The notes: generated by a model not told the origin, from the sequence alone. A stretch of DNA of 64,000 nt from CAVVSQ01 sp963848825 (GCA_963848825.1 CAWKFA010000002.1:62001-126000), one strand, 5' to 3'; positions 29,749 through 40,322 are shown, numbered from the stretch's first letter. A program made the numbers and translations.

Positions 29749-31175
29749 TCACTCGGTCGGGGCATCCTGCCTGGCGTCGTGCAAAAAAACGAGCGTCGAA
29801 TACTCGAACGCGTCATAGCGCGGCCGCGTAATATCCAGCTCGAGCCGGCAGTTTTTGCCCAGCCAATCCAGGAGAGGGGCAGGCCGATTGGTCCGCCCGA
29901 AATTCACCACGATCCAAAGTCGGCCCGAGCCTATTTGCCCCAACGTTCGCAAGCCCTGGTCGGCATGGTACATGTCCAAAATGGCCGGCTGGTTGCCGTT
30001 GGCGAGATAATATTTTAACAGATCGTGCGAGGTGGCCAGCGTGCGGTCGCCAGCTTGCCAGTGGCGCGGATATAGGTGCCGGCGGCACGATAATCGGGAC
30101 AGGAACCATCGATATAGTGGCTGACCAGCGCCGGGAGATTGAGCAGGCAAGCGGCCCCGACCCAGGCCGTTGCCGTCAAGGCACTGGTTGGCGCGAAATA
30201 CCGGGCGATCTGCGCCACGCTCAGGGCGGCCAACACAAATAGGCCGAGACTGGGTGGAAATGAATAGGCGGAATGGTACTCCATCACCAGGGGCATGGTG
30301 AGGCAGGCGCCCAGCCACACGCCCCCCCAGGCTAGCCAGTAACAATCCTGCTCGTTGCGACGCGCGAGCGCCAGCACAGCGCCGGTGCCGGCCAGGAGAA
30401 GCGTGGGCCAACCCACCTTGAATGCCGCGGCGCCAAGGCTACCCGCCGGGCCCAGCCCCCAGCCAACCTCCGCGTTCCAAGCTTGCAGCAATGGCCGCAC
30501 ATAAAAAAGATAAAGGCCGCAGCCAACGACGACAGCGATAGCCGGCGCCACGCCGAGGCGCCACACACTCCTGTCACGGCCGAGCAAAGCGGTCATGGCC
30601 ACCGCCCCCAGCAACCCGGGCAACAGCAAGAGTAAGGTCGTGTGGCAAAGCACGCCCATAAGGCCCACGGCACTCGCGAGAATCATGCCCAGTTGCGATC
30701 TGCCGCGCAGGCTCGCGGTGCCGGCAAGCATGCAGAGAGCCGCGGTGCAGTAGGCGGTGATGTAAAAACGATTTTGTTGGCTGAAATAGATATGCTGCGG
30801 CCAAAGCGCCACGAAAGTCCCCGCCAGCAACGCTGTACCCGTGCCGGCGCCCGCGAGTGCCATGCCTGCCACGATCATTAAAACAGTCAGGGAACCGAGC
30901 AGCGCCGACAAAACTCTGCTCCCGCGTTCCGATCGGCCGAAGCAGGTGTAATCGAGCCAGTGCACGCCATAGCTTATCGGCACGGCCCGGGGAAGCCGGT
31001 CCTCCGAGGTGAGCAACGGGGAAGCCGGCCCGTGCATCAGCGAGTCGGTCTCCCCGAAGGTCGCCAGTTCATCGTCGTGGAAGGGGCGTTCGCCCAGTTG
31101 ATAAAAACGCAACGCCAGGGCCAACAAAACCACGCCGCCCCAGGCGATCAAGCACATAACGCGTCGAGAATCCAT
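29749..31175 (-). CDS. integral-membrane glycosyltransferase, ArnT/PMT-like (one frame break)
   Basis: Ten or more hydrophobic helices follow a cytoplasmic start (MDSRRVMCLIAWGGVVLLALALRFYQLG). The first loop has RPFHDDELATFGE, the D-D/E type motif of GT-C enzymes that use lipid-linked sugars, and WPQHIYFSQQNRFYITAY is typical of that fold. The soluble tail SGRLWIVVNFGRTNRP...LELDITRPRYDAFEYSTLVFLHD lies after a break near 30049 in GGTCGCCAG; one added base restores GKLADRTLATSHDLLKYYL. A start upstream at 31274 is possible. It probably glycosylates an envelope polymer or protein; the acceptor is unknown. Confidence 0.78.
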
Positions 31176-31345
31176 TCTCCGCTCACTTGTTGGTTCGGAT
31201 TTGGGGGAGTGCAAATCCCGGATGGAAAACTGTAGCATACGGGTGCCCGGTCCGCAATCCCGATGGCGGGTCATGTTCGCCCGCCCGGAATTGCATAAAA
31301 AGACATCACTTCTCCCAACTCCTTCGAAAAAAATGGAACTCTTCG

Positions 31346-32350
31346 ATGACTCCGGTTGTCATGATCGCAGGCGATGGCATCGGCCCCGAGGTGATGAGCG
31401 CCACGCAAAAGATATTGCAAGCGGCCGGCGCCCGCATCGATTGGATCGAGGCCCTCGCGGGACTGGGTGCCGTTGACCGCTTCGGCGAGCCGTTGCCTGA
31501 CGCCACGCTTGACCTCATCCGCAAATATCGAGTGGCCCTCAAAGGTCCGTGCACTACCCCCATCGGCAAAGGTTTCAGGTCGATCAACGTCCGCCTCCGC
31601 CGCGAATTGCAGCTATTCGCCAGCGTTCGCCCGGTAAAAACGCTGCCCGGCATCGACGTACCCTATACGGATGTCGACCTGATCGTGGTGCGCGAGAACA
31701 CCGAAGGTCTTTACGCGGGCCTCGAACACTTTGTCGTCCCCGGCGTGGTGGAGAGCCTACGGTTGGTGACGCGCGACGCGGCCGAACGAATTATTCGCTA
31801 TGCCTTCGAGCTCGCGCGCGTCGAAGGTCGCCGCCAGGTGACCGTGGTCCACAAGGCCGACGTATTGCCTCTGTCCGACGGCATGTTCGTGGCCATTGCC
31901 CAGGAAATTGCCGACGATTATCCTTTCCTGGAATTCCGTGACGTGCCCATTGATCGGGTCGCCCTGGACCTGGCCCTTGACCCCACGGGCTATGACGTTC
32001 TGGTGATGGAAAACCTATTCGGGGACGTAATGAGCGATCTTTGCGCGGGCCTCGTCGGCGGCCTGGGCGTGGTGCCCGGCGCGAACATAGGCCTGCGTTG
32101 CTCCCTGTTCGAAGCGGTGCACGGCAGCGCCCCCGATATCGCCGGCAAGGGCATGGCCAATCCGATCGCCCTGCTGCGCTCTGGCGCCATGATGCTCGAA
32201 CATATTGGCCAGCGCCGGACCGCCGCGCGTATCGAGGAGTCCGTCCGCCGTACGCTCCAGGCCCGCCAGGGCTTGACCCGTGACCTGGGCGGCGATGGTT
32301 GCACGGCCAGCATTACGGATCGATTGATTGCCAATTTGCCAGAAGCATAA
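31346..32350 (+). CDS. NAD-dependent isocitrate/isopropylmalate-type dehydrogenase (IDH-like 1)
   Basis: The start at 31346 gives MTPVVMIAGDGIGPEV, the usual N-terminus. The beta-decarboxylating dehydrogenase signature is complete: KGPCTTPIGKGFRSINVRLRREL (substrate Ser, Asn and Arg), RENTEGLYAGLEH (Tyr), VHKADVL (Lys), ENLFGDVMSDLCAGLVGGLG (metal Asp residues) and HGSAPDIAGKGMANP (NAD site). At 334 residues it fits the NAD-dependent isocitrate dehydrogenase group, a TCA-cycle enzyme, though homoisocitrate or isopropylmalate activity cannot be excluded by eye. A related gene follows 11 bp downstream. Confidence 0.87.
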   Translation: MTPVVMIAGDGIGPEVMSATQKILQAAGARIDWIEALAGLGAVDRFGEPLPDATLDLIRKYRVALKGPCTTPIGKGFRSINVRLRRELQLFASVRPVKTLPGIDVPYTDVDLIVVRENTEGLYAGLEHFVVPGVVESLRLVTRDAAERIIRYAFELARVEGRRQVTVVHKADVLPLSDGMFVAIAQEIADDYPFLEFRDVPIDRVALDLALDPTGYDVLVMENLFGDVMSDLCAGLVGGLGVVPGANIGLRCSLFEAVHGSAPDIAGKGMANPIALLRSGAMMLEHIGQRRTAARIEESVRRTLQARQGLTRDLGGDGCTASITDRLIANLPEA

Positions 32351-32361
32351 GGATGAGAAAT

Positions 32362-33360
32362 ATGAGCTTACGCGTCACGCTCGTTCAGGGTGGGGGCATC
32401 GGCTACGACCAGGTGCCCGCGGTAAAGACAATCCTGGATAAAGCGGGAATCGACATTCACTGGGATGAATATCTGGCCGGCGGCGAGGCGGTCGCGCATG
32501 GCCAGGAGGCGCTTGCTCCCGCCATGTTGCAATCCATTCAGCGCAATGGGCTGGCGCTCAAGACCAAGCTCCTGGCCACGCCGCAGGCGCCGCACACCAA
32601 CTACAATGTTTTGCTCCGTCGCCAGCTAGGCATGTTTGCCACCATCCGACCGTTAAAGAACATCAAAGGATTGAAGGCACGCTTTCAAAACGTCGATATG
32701 GTGGTGATCCGGGAATTGACGGAGGACCTGTATGCCGCCATCGAGCACGAAATCGTGCCAGGCGTCGTGCAAAGTATCAAAGTCGTCACGGAATCCGCTT
32801 GCCGCCGCTTCTTTCGCTTCGCGCTGGAATGGGCGTGCCGGGCGCGGCGTAAAATGGTGCACTGCGTGCACAAGGCCAATATCTTGAAAATGGCGGATGG
32901 CCTTTTTCTGGAAGCGTTTCGTTCCGAGGCCAAGGAATTTCCGGACTTGCAAACGAAGGAAATCATCGTCGATAATTGCTGCATGCAGATGGTATCGAAA
33001 CCGCAACAATTCGACGTGCTGGTGATGGGCAACCTCTACGGGGACATCGTCAGCGACCTGGGGGCCGGCGTGGTGGGCGGCATCAGTGCCACCGCCGGCA
33101 TCAACATCGGCGCTGGCATCAAGGTATTCGAGGCGTTTCACGGAGGCAGCCGCGAAGCCATCGGCACCGACCGGGCCAATCCCCTGCCGTTGCTGCTGCC
33201 GGCTATCGATCTTTTGGAAATGAACGGCCAGGAAGATACTGCCCGGCGCATCACGCGGGCAGTGGAAAAGGTCCTGTCTGACGGCCAAGTCCGCACGCAC
33301 GACCTTGGCGGCGACTCGGGCACCACGCTCATGGCGGAAGCCATCTGCCGGGCGTTATGA
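32362..33360 (+). CDS. IDH-like 2, divergent paralogue in tandem
   Basis: The gene starts at 32362 (MSLRVTLVQGGGIGYDQVPAVKTIL), with AAGGA about 6 bases ahead; a Met at 32353 is less well placed. It is a member of the same dehydrogenase family but key blocks are changed: the S-x-N substrate motif reads NYN, RENTEG reads RELTED, and the NAD-site block HGSAPDIAGK reads HGGSREAIGT. The Tyr (EDLYAAIEH), the Lys (VHKANIL) and the Asp pair (GNLYGDIVSD) remain. This pattern resembles the regulatory beta/gamma subunits of eukaryotic NAD-IDH. It may be a non-catalytic partner of IDH-like 1, or an enzyme for another substrate. Confidence 0.85.
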   Translation: MSLRVTLVQGGGIGYDQVPAVKTILDKAGIDIHWDEYLAGGEAVAHGQEALAPAMLQSIQRNGLALKTKLLATPQAPHTNYNVLLRRQLGMFATIRPLKNIKGLKARFQNVDMVVIRELTEDLYAAIEHEIVPGVVQSIKVVTESACRRFFRFALEWACRARRKMVHCVHKANILKMADGLFLEAFRSEAKEFPDLQTKEIIVDNCCMQMVSKPQQFDVLVMGNLYGDIVSDLGAGVVGGISATAGINIGAGIKVFEAFHGGSREAIGTDRANPLPLLLPAIDLLEMNGQEDTARRITRAVEKVLSDGQVRTHDLGGDSGTTLMAEAICRAL

Positions 33361-33451
33361 CGCTATTATCGAAACGGTCGTCAAGATCGTTGAAGGCGGC
33401 ATGGAGGACAAGTCATCGTTGGAATAGGCCCGCCGGGCCGGATAAACAAGC

Positions 33452-33481
33452 TTGACAGCTTTTTATCCGAGGAAGTAGACT
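33452..33481 (+). promoter_or_regulatory. sigma70-like promoter for the phosphoesterase gene
   Basis: TTGACA at 33452-33457 is a perfect -35 box. Eighteen bases later TAGACT (33476-33481) matches four of six -10 positions. Transcription would start near 33488, at the edge of a palindrome, and about 85 bases ahead of the gene start at 33574. Confidence 0.5.
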
Positions 33482-33488
33482 TTAGTAT

Positions 33489-33510
33489 GGTGTAATCCAT
33501 AGATTACACC
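33489..33510. promoter_or_regulatory. perfect 9-bp palindrome, operator-like or leader hairpin
   Basis: GGTGTAATC and GATTACACC form a perfect inverted repeat around CATA, directly at the predicted transcription start. It could be an operator for a dimeric repressor or a short hairpin at the 5' end of the transcript. No other copy was noticed in the window. Confidence 0.5.
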
Positions 33511-33573
33511 CAATTCCCTTCCCATGGCGCCTAAAGCCCAAGTGCGCTTTTTTAGTCCGGGAGAGTGGTCTTC

Positions 33574-34334
33574 GTGAAAGCGCTTATTAGCGATATCCAC
33601 AGCAATTTGGAAGGCTTGACCGCCGTTCTGGATGATATCGAAAAACATAATGTTTCGGAGATTTATTGCCTGGGCGATATCGTTGGCTACGGTCCCAACC
33701 CGCGGGAATGCATCGACCTCGTCATGAAGTGCAACATGGTCCTCCTGGGCAATCATGACCAGGGCGCCATGTTCGACCCCGACGGCTTCAATCCTCCCGC
33801 CGAACGCGCTATTTTCTGGACCCGCTCGCAACTGGAAGCCGTTGGCGACAACCGGCAGAAAAAAGAGGCCCGCTGGGAGTTCCTGGCCGAAAGGCCCCGT
33901 GTTCACAAGGAAGATGGCTTCCTTTACGTACACGGCTCCGGCGCAATCCGCTGAACGAATATGTCTTCCCCGAAGACATCTATAACCAGCGCAAGATGGA
34001 TCGCATCTTTGCTCTCGTCGAAAAATACTGCTTTCAGGGACACACGCATGTCCCGGGAATTTTCACCGAAAGCTTGCCCGAAGAGATTTACCAGTTCCAC
34101 GCGCCGGATGAGATCGACTACGTTCACAAGCTGGATGCCCGCAAGACGCTTGTCAATGTCGGCTCGGTCGGCCAGCCCCGCGACGGCGATTGGCGCGCCT
34201 GCTACGTCCTGCTCGACGACAAGGAAGTTCGTTACCGCCGCGTCGAGTACGATATCGATACCACCGTGAAGAAGATCCACGACATTCCCGACCTGGACAA
34301 TTTTCTGGGCGATCGCCTGCGCGACGGCCGCTAA
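33574..34334 (+). CDS. metallophosphoesterase, YfcE/MJ0936-like (one frame break)
   Basis: The GTG at 33574 (MKALISDIHSNLEG) is chosen because GGGAG lies about 9 bases ahead; another GTG at 33565 is closer to it. All calcineurin-like motifs are present: SDIHSN, CLGDIVGYGPNP, LLGNHDQ and FQGHTHVPGIF, which bind two metals. A break near 33942 in TCCGGCGCAATCCG is mended by one base (GGCCGC read as GGCGC), joining VHGSGRNPLNEYVFPEDIYNQ. The protein ends with NVGSVGQPRDGD, as the group normally does. It probably hydrolyses phosphodiesters or protein phosphates; its substrate is not known. Confidence 0.87.
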
Positions 34335-34488
34335 TTAACGCGGCACGATCGCAACCGCCACCCGCGGCGCCAGCGCGCGCCTTGCGGGCGCTCACGCTGC
34401 CGCCTGCCCGGCAACCTCCTCCTTTTCCCACTTCTCGCTATGTTTAATGGTGTAGCCGCGCGTACCTAACTTTTAAGAAAATTCCCAT

Positions 34489-36984
34489 ATGCCGAATCGC
34501 AATTTCATCTGGTTCATGGTCCTGAGTTTGTTGATTCTGGTCGGCTGGACGATCATGCAAAACCAGATCTGGCCGCGCAAAGAGAAAAAAGCACAGCCGG
34601 ATCGGACCGCGCTCAAGGTGAACTGGGAACGCGTCGGACCCATCGCGAAAACAGCCAATCTGGTTGCCGTGCGCGCCTTGACAGCCGGCGGCATGTTCGA
34701 TCCGATTCGGCTGGGCCAGGACCTGCAATTCACGCCCATGGAGAAGCCTCGCCAGTCGCGCTGGGAGGATATGAGCGACGTACAGCGGAAGATAGCAGTG
34801 CTGCTGCCGCCGCCGCTGCCGAGCACCATTGGGGTGCTGGCCCAGTTAATCCCCAAGGAGTCATTGGAGCCCGCCGCGCAAACGATCACCTTTGGCACGG
34901 ACAAGACTTATTTGCGCGGCGCCTTCACGACCCGCGGTGCCGGCGTGCAAATGCTGACCCTGACTGAATTTGAAGCCGCCAACTGGCTTGGGGAACCGAC
35001 CAAAAGCAAGCTGGAGCTCATTCCGGACGATCCTCAAGACGCCTCCTATCTTTTTTATCATGTCCCGGCCGCCAGCGTCAAAGACTTCGACAGGCCGCCC
35101 GTGTTGACCATGGGACGGCAAATCTGGACGCTCGACACCAACAAGACGTTCGAGGATGGCACCCAGGAAGTTCACTTTTTCGCGGATGTGCCCGAGGAGG
35201 CTTTCAAAAACCTGCGTGTTCATAAAACCTATCGCCTGGGCCCGCGCGACTATCACCTGGCGCTCCTCGTCGAGATCGAGGACCGGCGGCCACGCAATGC
35301 GGGGGACAAGAACGTGCTGCCGTTTCGTTATCAACTGTCGGGCGCCCATGGACTGCCGATCGAGGGCATTTGGTACACGCCCACGTATCGCGATTCCGTG
35401 ATCGGCATGGTCGATTCCAGCGGCAATGTTTTTCGCACCAAAGAGGAAGCCTTGCGCATCAGCGTCAAAAAAGGGGGTGAAGCCGTCCCCGACCCCAATC
35501 AAGGGCCGGGCAATGAGTTCGTCCAGTACGCCGGCGTCATCACGCAGTTTTTTGGCGCCGTGGTCGTGGTGGACAACGATCAACCTTCCGAAGCGCAGGG
35601 TGGCGTGGACATGAAGAAGATCCTGCGCTGGGCCCGACCGACCGCGGAAACAATTGAAATCAAAGGGGTTTTACGCGATTTCGACGACAAGCACGCATTC
35701 GTCACGGACGCCAGCGGCTGGGAGCGCCGCTATGTTCTCTTGCCACGGGTCAAGAAAAAAATTGAGGACGCCAAGCTTCGCAAGGACATGCACGTCGTCA
35801 TCAGCTATTACGAACTGGGCACTAACCGCGTCGCCACCGAAATCCGCCAGGGGGAGTCGCCGCGCGGCTTTCTGGAAGACCTGACCGTACGTGTCAACAG
35901 CGAGATCATCGACTTTACCCCCGGGAAAAAAGTCGCCCACAAGTTCCTGCTCTATCACGGCCCGGTCAAAACCCGCTTGCTTGGTCAGCTTGGCGGCGAC
36001 AAGGCGGTCGATCCTGATCTGGTGGACCGCTACACCGACAAGCTCAACCTGCGCACCCTTACCGATTACCGCTCGGCCGGTCCCTTTGGCGCCTTCTCGC
36101 AAACTATCCATTTCACGGAACTGCTCATCGCCGTCACCAGTCTGATGCATAACTTGCTTTATTTCCTCCATCTTCTCGTAGGCAATTACGGCCTTAGCAT
36201 CATTCTTTTGACCGTGATCGTTCGCGGCCTGATGTTTCCCATCAGCCGCAAACAGGCTTATTTCAGCGTGAAAATGCAAGAAATAGCGCCCGAAATGAAA
36301 AAGATCAAGGAGAAATACCCCAACGACCGCACCGCGCAAAGTGCCGCCAGCATGGAACTGTACCGCAAGCACAATGTCCACCCGCTCGGGAGTTGTTTGC
36401 CGCTGCTCTTGCAAATGCCCATATTTCTCGGCCTTTACTATGCGCTGCAAGAAAGTATGCAGTTTCGCCTCGCGGAGTTTTTATGGATCAAGAACCTGGC
36501 GGCGCCGGACATGCTTTTGTGGTGGACGGAAAACATTCCGTGGGTTAGCGAACCCGACAACCTGGGCGGCATGTTGTATCTCGGGCCATTTTTGAATCTG
36601 CTGCCCATCATCGCGGTCAGTTTCATGATCGTGCAACAAAAAATGATGACGCCGCCGGCCATAGACGAACAGCAAGAGATGCAACAGAAGATGATGAAAT
36701 ACATGATGGTGTTCATGGGCATCATGTTTTACAAGGTGGCGTCGGGCCTATGCCTCTACTTCATCTCCACCAGCCTGTGGGGCCTCGCGGAACGTCGTCT
36801 GCTGCCCAAAAAGAAGCCGCCAACAGTCGGGCTCGAACCGCTTGTCGTGCCAGGAAAACCACCTCCGGGCGGTGCCAAAAACAAAAACAAGGGCAAGAAT
36901 AAAAAAGAAGTTCCGAGCGATGGTATGATGCAAAAACTCAAAGACCGCTGGGAACAAATTCTGAAAGATGCCAGGAAAAAGTAA
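34489..36984 (+). CDS. yidC: membrane protein insertase YidC
   Basis: YidC inserts and folds inner-membrane proteins with or without Sec. The N-terminal helix (NFIWFMVLSLLILVGWTIMQ) anchors a large periplasmic domain of about 500 residues, longer than in proteobacteria. The conserved core begins near residue 545: LLYFLHLLVGNYGLSIILLTVIVRGLMFPISRKQAYFSVKMQ, with the substrate-channel Arg in V-R-G. CLPLLLQMPIFLGLYYALQ and MMVFMGIMFYKVASGLCLYFISTSLW follow. A Lys-rich tail probably contacts ribosomes. The gene is intact and apparently single. Confidence 0.95.
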   Translation: MPNRNFIWFMVLSLLILVGWTIMQNQIWPRKEKKAQPDRTALKVNWERVGPIAKTANLVAVRALTAGGMFDPIRLGQDLQFTPMEKPRQSRWEDMSDVQRKIAVLLPPPLPSTIGVLAQLIPKESLEPAAQTITFGTDKTYLRGAFTTRGAGVQMLTLTEFEAANWLGEPTKSKLELIPDDPQDASYLFYHVPAASVKDFDRPPVLTMGRQIWTLDTNKTFEDGTQEVHFFADVPEEAFKNLRVHKTYRLGPRDYHLALLVEIEDRRPRNAGDKNVLPFRYQLSGAHGLPIEGIWYTPTYRDSVIGMVDSSGNVFRTKEEALRISVKKGGEAVPDPNQGPGNEFVQYAGVITQFFGAVVVVDNDQPSEAQGGVDMKKILRWARPTAETIEIKGVLRDFDDKHAFVTDASGWERRYVLLPRVKKKIEDAKLRKDMHVVISYYELGTNRVATEIRQGESPRGFLEDLTVRVNSEIIDFTPGKKVAHKFLLYHGPVKTRLLGQLGGDKAVDPDLVDRYTDKLNLRTLTDYRSAGPFGAFSQTIHFTELLIAVTSLMHNLLYFLHLLVGNYGLSIILLTVIVRGLMFPISRKQAYFSVKMQEIAPEMKKIKEKYPNDRTAQSAASMELYRKHNVHPLGSCLPLLLQMPIFLGLYYALQESMQFRLAEFLWIKNLAAPDMLLWWTENIPWVSEPDNLGGMLYLGPFLNLLPIIAVSFMIVQQKMMTPPAIDEQQEMQQKMMKYMMVFMGIMFYKVASGLCLYFISTSLWGLAERRLLPKKKPPTVGLEPLVVPGKPPPGGAKNKNKGKNKKEVPSDGMMQKLKDRWEQILKDARKK

Positions 36985-36993
36985 CACCAAACC

Positions 36994-37140
36994 CTGTAGG
37001 GTGGGTCAAGCGTACTCGCGCTGACCCACCGAACCTCGCACGAAACCTCATCCCCAGCATGGCGTTGCTCGATGGTTCGCCCCAGGCTCGTCGACCGGGT
37101 CAAGCCAACTCGCGCCGGCGCACCCCACCCTCACCCTGAC
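36994..37140. repeat. two degenerate GGTGGGTCAAGC-type palindromic elements
   Basis: GTGGGTCA (36999-37006) and TGACCCAC (37021-37028) form an inverted repeat just after the yidC stop. A second, diverged copy lies at 37095-37135 (GGGTCAAGC, ACTCGCGC, CACCCCACC). The first may help end yidC transcription, although no T-run follows. Similar elements are dispersed in many bacterial genomes. Confidence 0.55.
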
Positions 37141-37165
37141 AGGCCCTTCCCGCGTTTGCTATAAT
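37136..37165 (+). promoter_or_regulatory. strong sigma70-type promoter for the VWA gene
   Basis: CTGACA (37136-37141, five of six -35 positions), an 18-base spacer, then a perfect TATAAT (37160-37165). Transcription would start near 37172, about 22 bases before the ATG at 37194; a clear GGAGGA ribosome site lies at 37180-37185. Confidence 0.7.
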
Positions 37166-37193
37166 GGCGTAATCATTCCGGAGGACCTCTCCC

Positions 37194-38843
37194 ATGCGCG
37201 CCCTGAGCTTGCTATTGTTGCTCGCGACCTTGCCTGCCCTCGGTCAAGGGCCATCAGGGGTCCCTTATCGCATCGCCTTTGACTCCGATCGTGACGTCAC
37301 CATGGAGGACAAGGACCCCAAGACGGGGAAGGAAGGCCTCTTTATCACGGTGCGCTTTACGATCACCCTGGAAGGGGCAGGCGACGAGGCGCCTGGCACC
37401 GATTACAGGATCGTGATTGAAGAGGACGGGCACGCCGTTCGCGAGGAGGACGTGCCGCGTCCCACTCCCAGCGACGACCTGAGCATCATGTTGGCGATCG
37501 ATACCAGCGGCAGCATGAAGGAGCATGGCCGCATGGCACAGGCCCGTGCCGCGGCGGGCCTGTTTCTGACCAAGCTACCACGCAAGGCAGATTGTGGACT
37601 GATTCTGTTCGACCATGAAATGCGCCAGCCCGTCCTGCCGCCAATCCTGAAGCGCGAGCCCTTGCTCGCCGAGATTGACAAGGTGCAGCCGCGCGGCGGC
37701 ACCGCGTACCTGGATGCCGCGGCCCGAGGGATCGACATTTTGCGCGGCGCGGAACCCAAACGCGAACGCGCCCTCGTCATCCTGACCGACGGCATCGACC
37801 TCAACAGCGCCGCCAGCGCCGATGACGTTGTTGCCCAGGCCAAAAAAAACAAGGTCCGCGTTTATACCATCGGCATCGGCGAGCCGGGCAAGCTCGAACG
37901 CGTTTCGCAGCGCCCTCGTGCTCGATCATTCCGGCAGCATGCAGGCACCGGCGGACGACGAGGACGCCAGGCCCAAGATCGACGCCTTGCACGCGGCGGG
38001 CGCACGCTTCGTGGCCTTCTTGCCGTCGACCGGCCGCATGACCCTCGTCCCCTTTCAGACGACCGTGGCGACCCCAAGAGCGTTCAGCAACGACAAGACG
38101 TATTTCGAGCGCCGCCATCAAGGGCCTGGTGCCGCAGGGAGAAACCGCCCTCTTCGACGCCGTCTATGCCGCCGTTGCCACCCTCGAGGCGGACGGCAGC
38201 CGCGGCAAGCGTGCCGTGGTGGCCATGACCGATGGCGTGGACAACAGCAGCCGCCGGCGTGTCGATGAAGTCATCGAGCGCCCGCGAAGCGAAGATCCCG
38301 CTGCACATACTGGGCTTCGGCCGTAAAGGGGAACTTGACGAAAAAACCATGCAGGCGATGGCGGCCCAGACCGGGGGCCAATATTATCACGCCAAGAACG
38401 AAAAAGCCCTCATGGAGATTTTCGAGAACCTGTCGATCCAGCTCCATGATGACGGCATCGATGAAGTGACGTTGACCAGGCTGGCGCAGCAAACCGGCGG
38501 TCAATATTATCCGGCCAAAAACGTGCAGGACCTGCACTTTATTCTCGAAAAGGTTACCCAGAACATTCAGAAAAAGGAATATGCGGTCACCTTTCCCAGC
38601 CTGCGGCAGGTGCGTGACGGCACCGCCCGCAATGTGAGCCTCAAGCTGGTGCGCCGCTCGGGCGAAGTCGTCAGCAACCAGGCCGGCGCCAACTACCGTG
38701 CCGGCGACCAGGTCGTCGAGGAAAAGAAGGCCGCCTACCAGACACGTGGCGTGGTCGTCGCGGAAATGAACCACCTCGTGTACCTGGTCCTTTTGGGTGC
38801 GATTGGCGTCCTGGTCCTGTTGCCCTCCATGCTGAAAAAATAA
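37194..38843 (+). CDS. secreted/membrane protein with two von Willebrand A domains (three frame breaks)
   Basis: A signal peptide (MRALSLLLLLATLPALGQ) is followed by a beta-rich region and two VWA domains in tandem. Each has a D-x-S-x-S metal site: MLAIDTSGSM near residue 100 and LVLDHSGSM near 245, plus LVILTDGIDL and VVAMTDGVDN. A C-terminal helix (HLVYLVLLGAIGVLVLLPSM) would anchor it in the membrane. Breaks lie near 37912, 38112 and 38280; each falls in a GCGCC tract and each is mended by one GC (SQRALVLD, ERAAIKGLV, ERAREAKIPL). Such proteins bind protein ligands through Mg; the partner is unknown. A strong promoter precedes the gene. Confidence 0.85.
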
Positions 38844-38878
38844 AGCGCGAGCGGCCGTGAGCCGACTCGACGACATCT

Positions 38879-40247
38879 ATGCTGCCAGACCTCGCCGACA
38901 CCATCGTCGCCCTGTCCAGTGCCCACGGCCCTGGCGCACGCGCCATTGTGCGACTGAGTGGGCCGGCGGCCTGGACGATCGTCCGTCCTTGTTTTGTCGA
39001 GCTGGGCGCGGGACAAACCGTCCGAGCGTGCGCTTTATTCGTCAGCCATCAGGTTCCCGGAGATTTTCTCGCCGCTGCCGGCCGACCTGTATTTCTGGCC
39101 CGCGCCGCGCACCTATACAGGCGAAGACATCGTCGAGGTGCACACGCTTTCCTGTCCGCCGCTGGTTGCCCTTTTCATTTCCCTGTGTCTGAACGCCGGC
39201 GCACGGGCGGCGCAGCCTGGCGAGTTTACGTTGCGGGCCTTCCTGGCGGGCAAGCTCGACCTCACGAGAGCGGAGGCGGTGCTGGGGGTGATCGAGGCGG
39301 GCGACCGCGCTGAACTCAAAGAAGCCCTGAACCAGCTTGCCGGCGGCGTGCGCCGACCCCTGGAACAGCTCCGCGACGATCTGCTCAATCTTTTGGCCGA
39401 TGTCGAGGCGGGCCTCGATTTCACCGAGGAGGACATCCAGTTTGTCAGGCAAAAAGAGTTGCTCGACCGACTGACCCGCGCCCTCGCCCTGCTGACGCTG
39501 TTGCGCCGGCAGATTGAACAACGCTCAACCACGCCCAGGCCCTTTCGCGCGGTCCTCGCCGGCCCAACGAACGCCGGCAAGAGCAGCTTGTTCAACGCCC
39601 TCGCCGGCCAGGAAGCCGCCCTGGTCAGCCCGCAGGCCGGCACCACGCGCGATTATCTGGAGGCGCTTCTTTTTCTTGGCGGCATTCAAATCTCCCTCCT
39701 CGACACTGCCGGACTGCGACCTGCGGGCGATGCGGATGCGCGCACGGGCACCGATTTACACAAGCTCGAAGCCACGGCCGAGCGGCTTGGCAGGGAAGAA
39801 ACGGCAACAGCCGACGTCGTCCTCTGGTGCCTGCCGGCGGATAGTTCTTCCGAATGCTTATGGCAAGAATGGCTGCCCGAAGTGCCGGCAACCGGGGTGG
39901 TCAACGTCGCCACCAAGTGTGATCGCGCCACGGCCCCGCCTGGCTTTTTGGCCACAAGCGCTGTCTCGGGCGCCGGGCTTGCGGAGCTTCGCGCCGAATT
40001 AGCCCAACGTGCCCGCCAGCGCAAGCAACCCGCCCTCGCCCCCAGCTTAAGCCGCTGCCGCCATCACATTGACGCCTGCCTAAACCATCTTCGGCAAGCG
40101 CACGCCATCACCCTACACGAAGACCCCGCCGAACTTTTAGCCCTGGAACTACGCGGCGCCCTGGATGAACTCGGCGCCATGGTCGGGGCGATCTACACCG
40201 AAGATTTGCTTGAGCGGATTTTTAGCCGGTTTTGCATTGGGAAATGA
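38879..40247 (+). CDS. mnmE: tRNA modification GTPase MnmE (one frame break)
   Basis: MnmE works with MnmG to place a carboxymethylaminomethyl group on wobble U34. The N-terminal folate-binding part starts MLPDLADTIVALSSAHGPGARAIVRLSG. The G domain shows LAGPTNAGKSSLFNAL (P-loop), GTTRDYLEA and LLDTAGLR. The C-terminus is RIFSRFCIGK, with the essential Cys. A break near 39031 in GAGCGTGCGCTT is mended by one GC, restoring RACALYSSAIRFPEIF before LYFWPAPRTYTGEDIVE. At about 455 residues the length is normal. It starts 35 bp after the VWA gene. Confidence 0.93.
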
Positions 40248-40322
40248 GAGTAGCTTTTTCGGCTTTCTTTGGGGCCAAGCAACAAGCTCTGCAGTCGCAA
40301 ACGTTTCCGGCAGCAACTTTCC

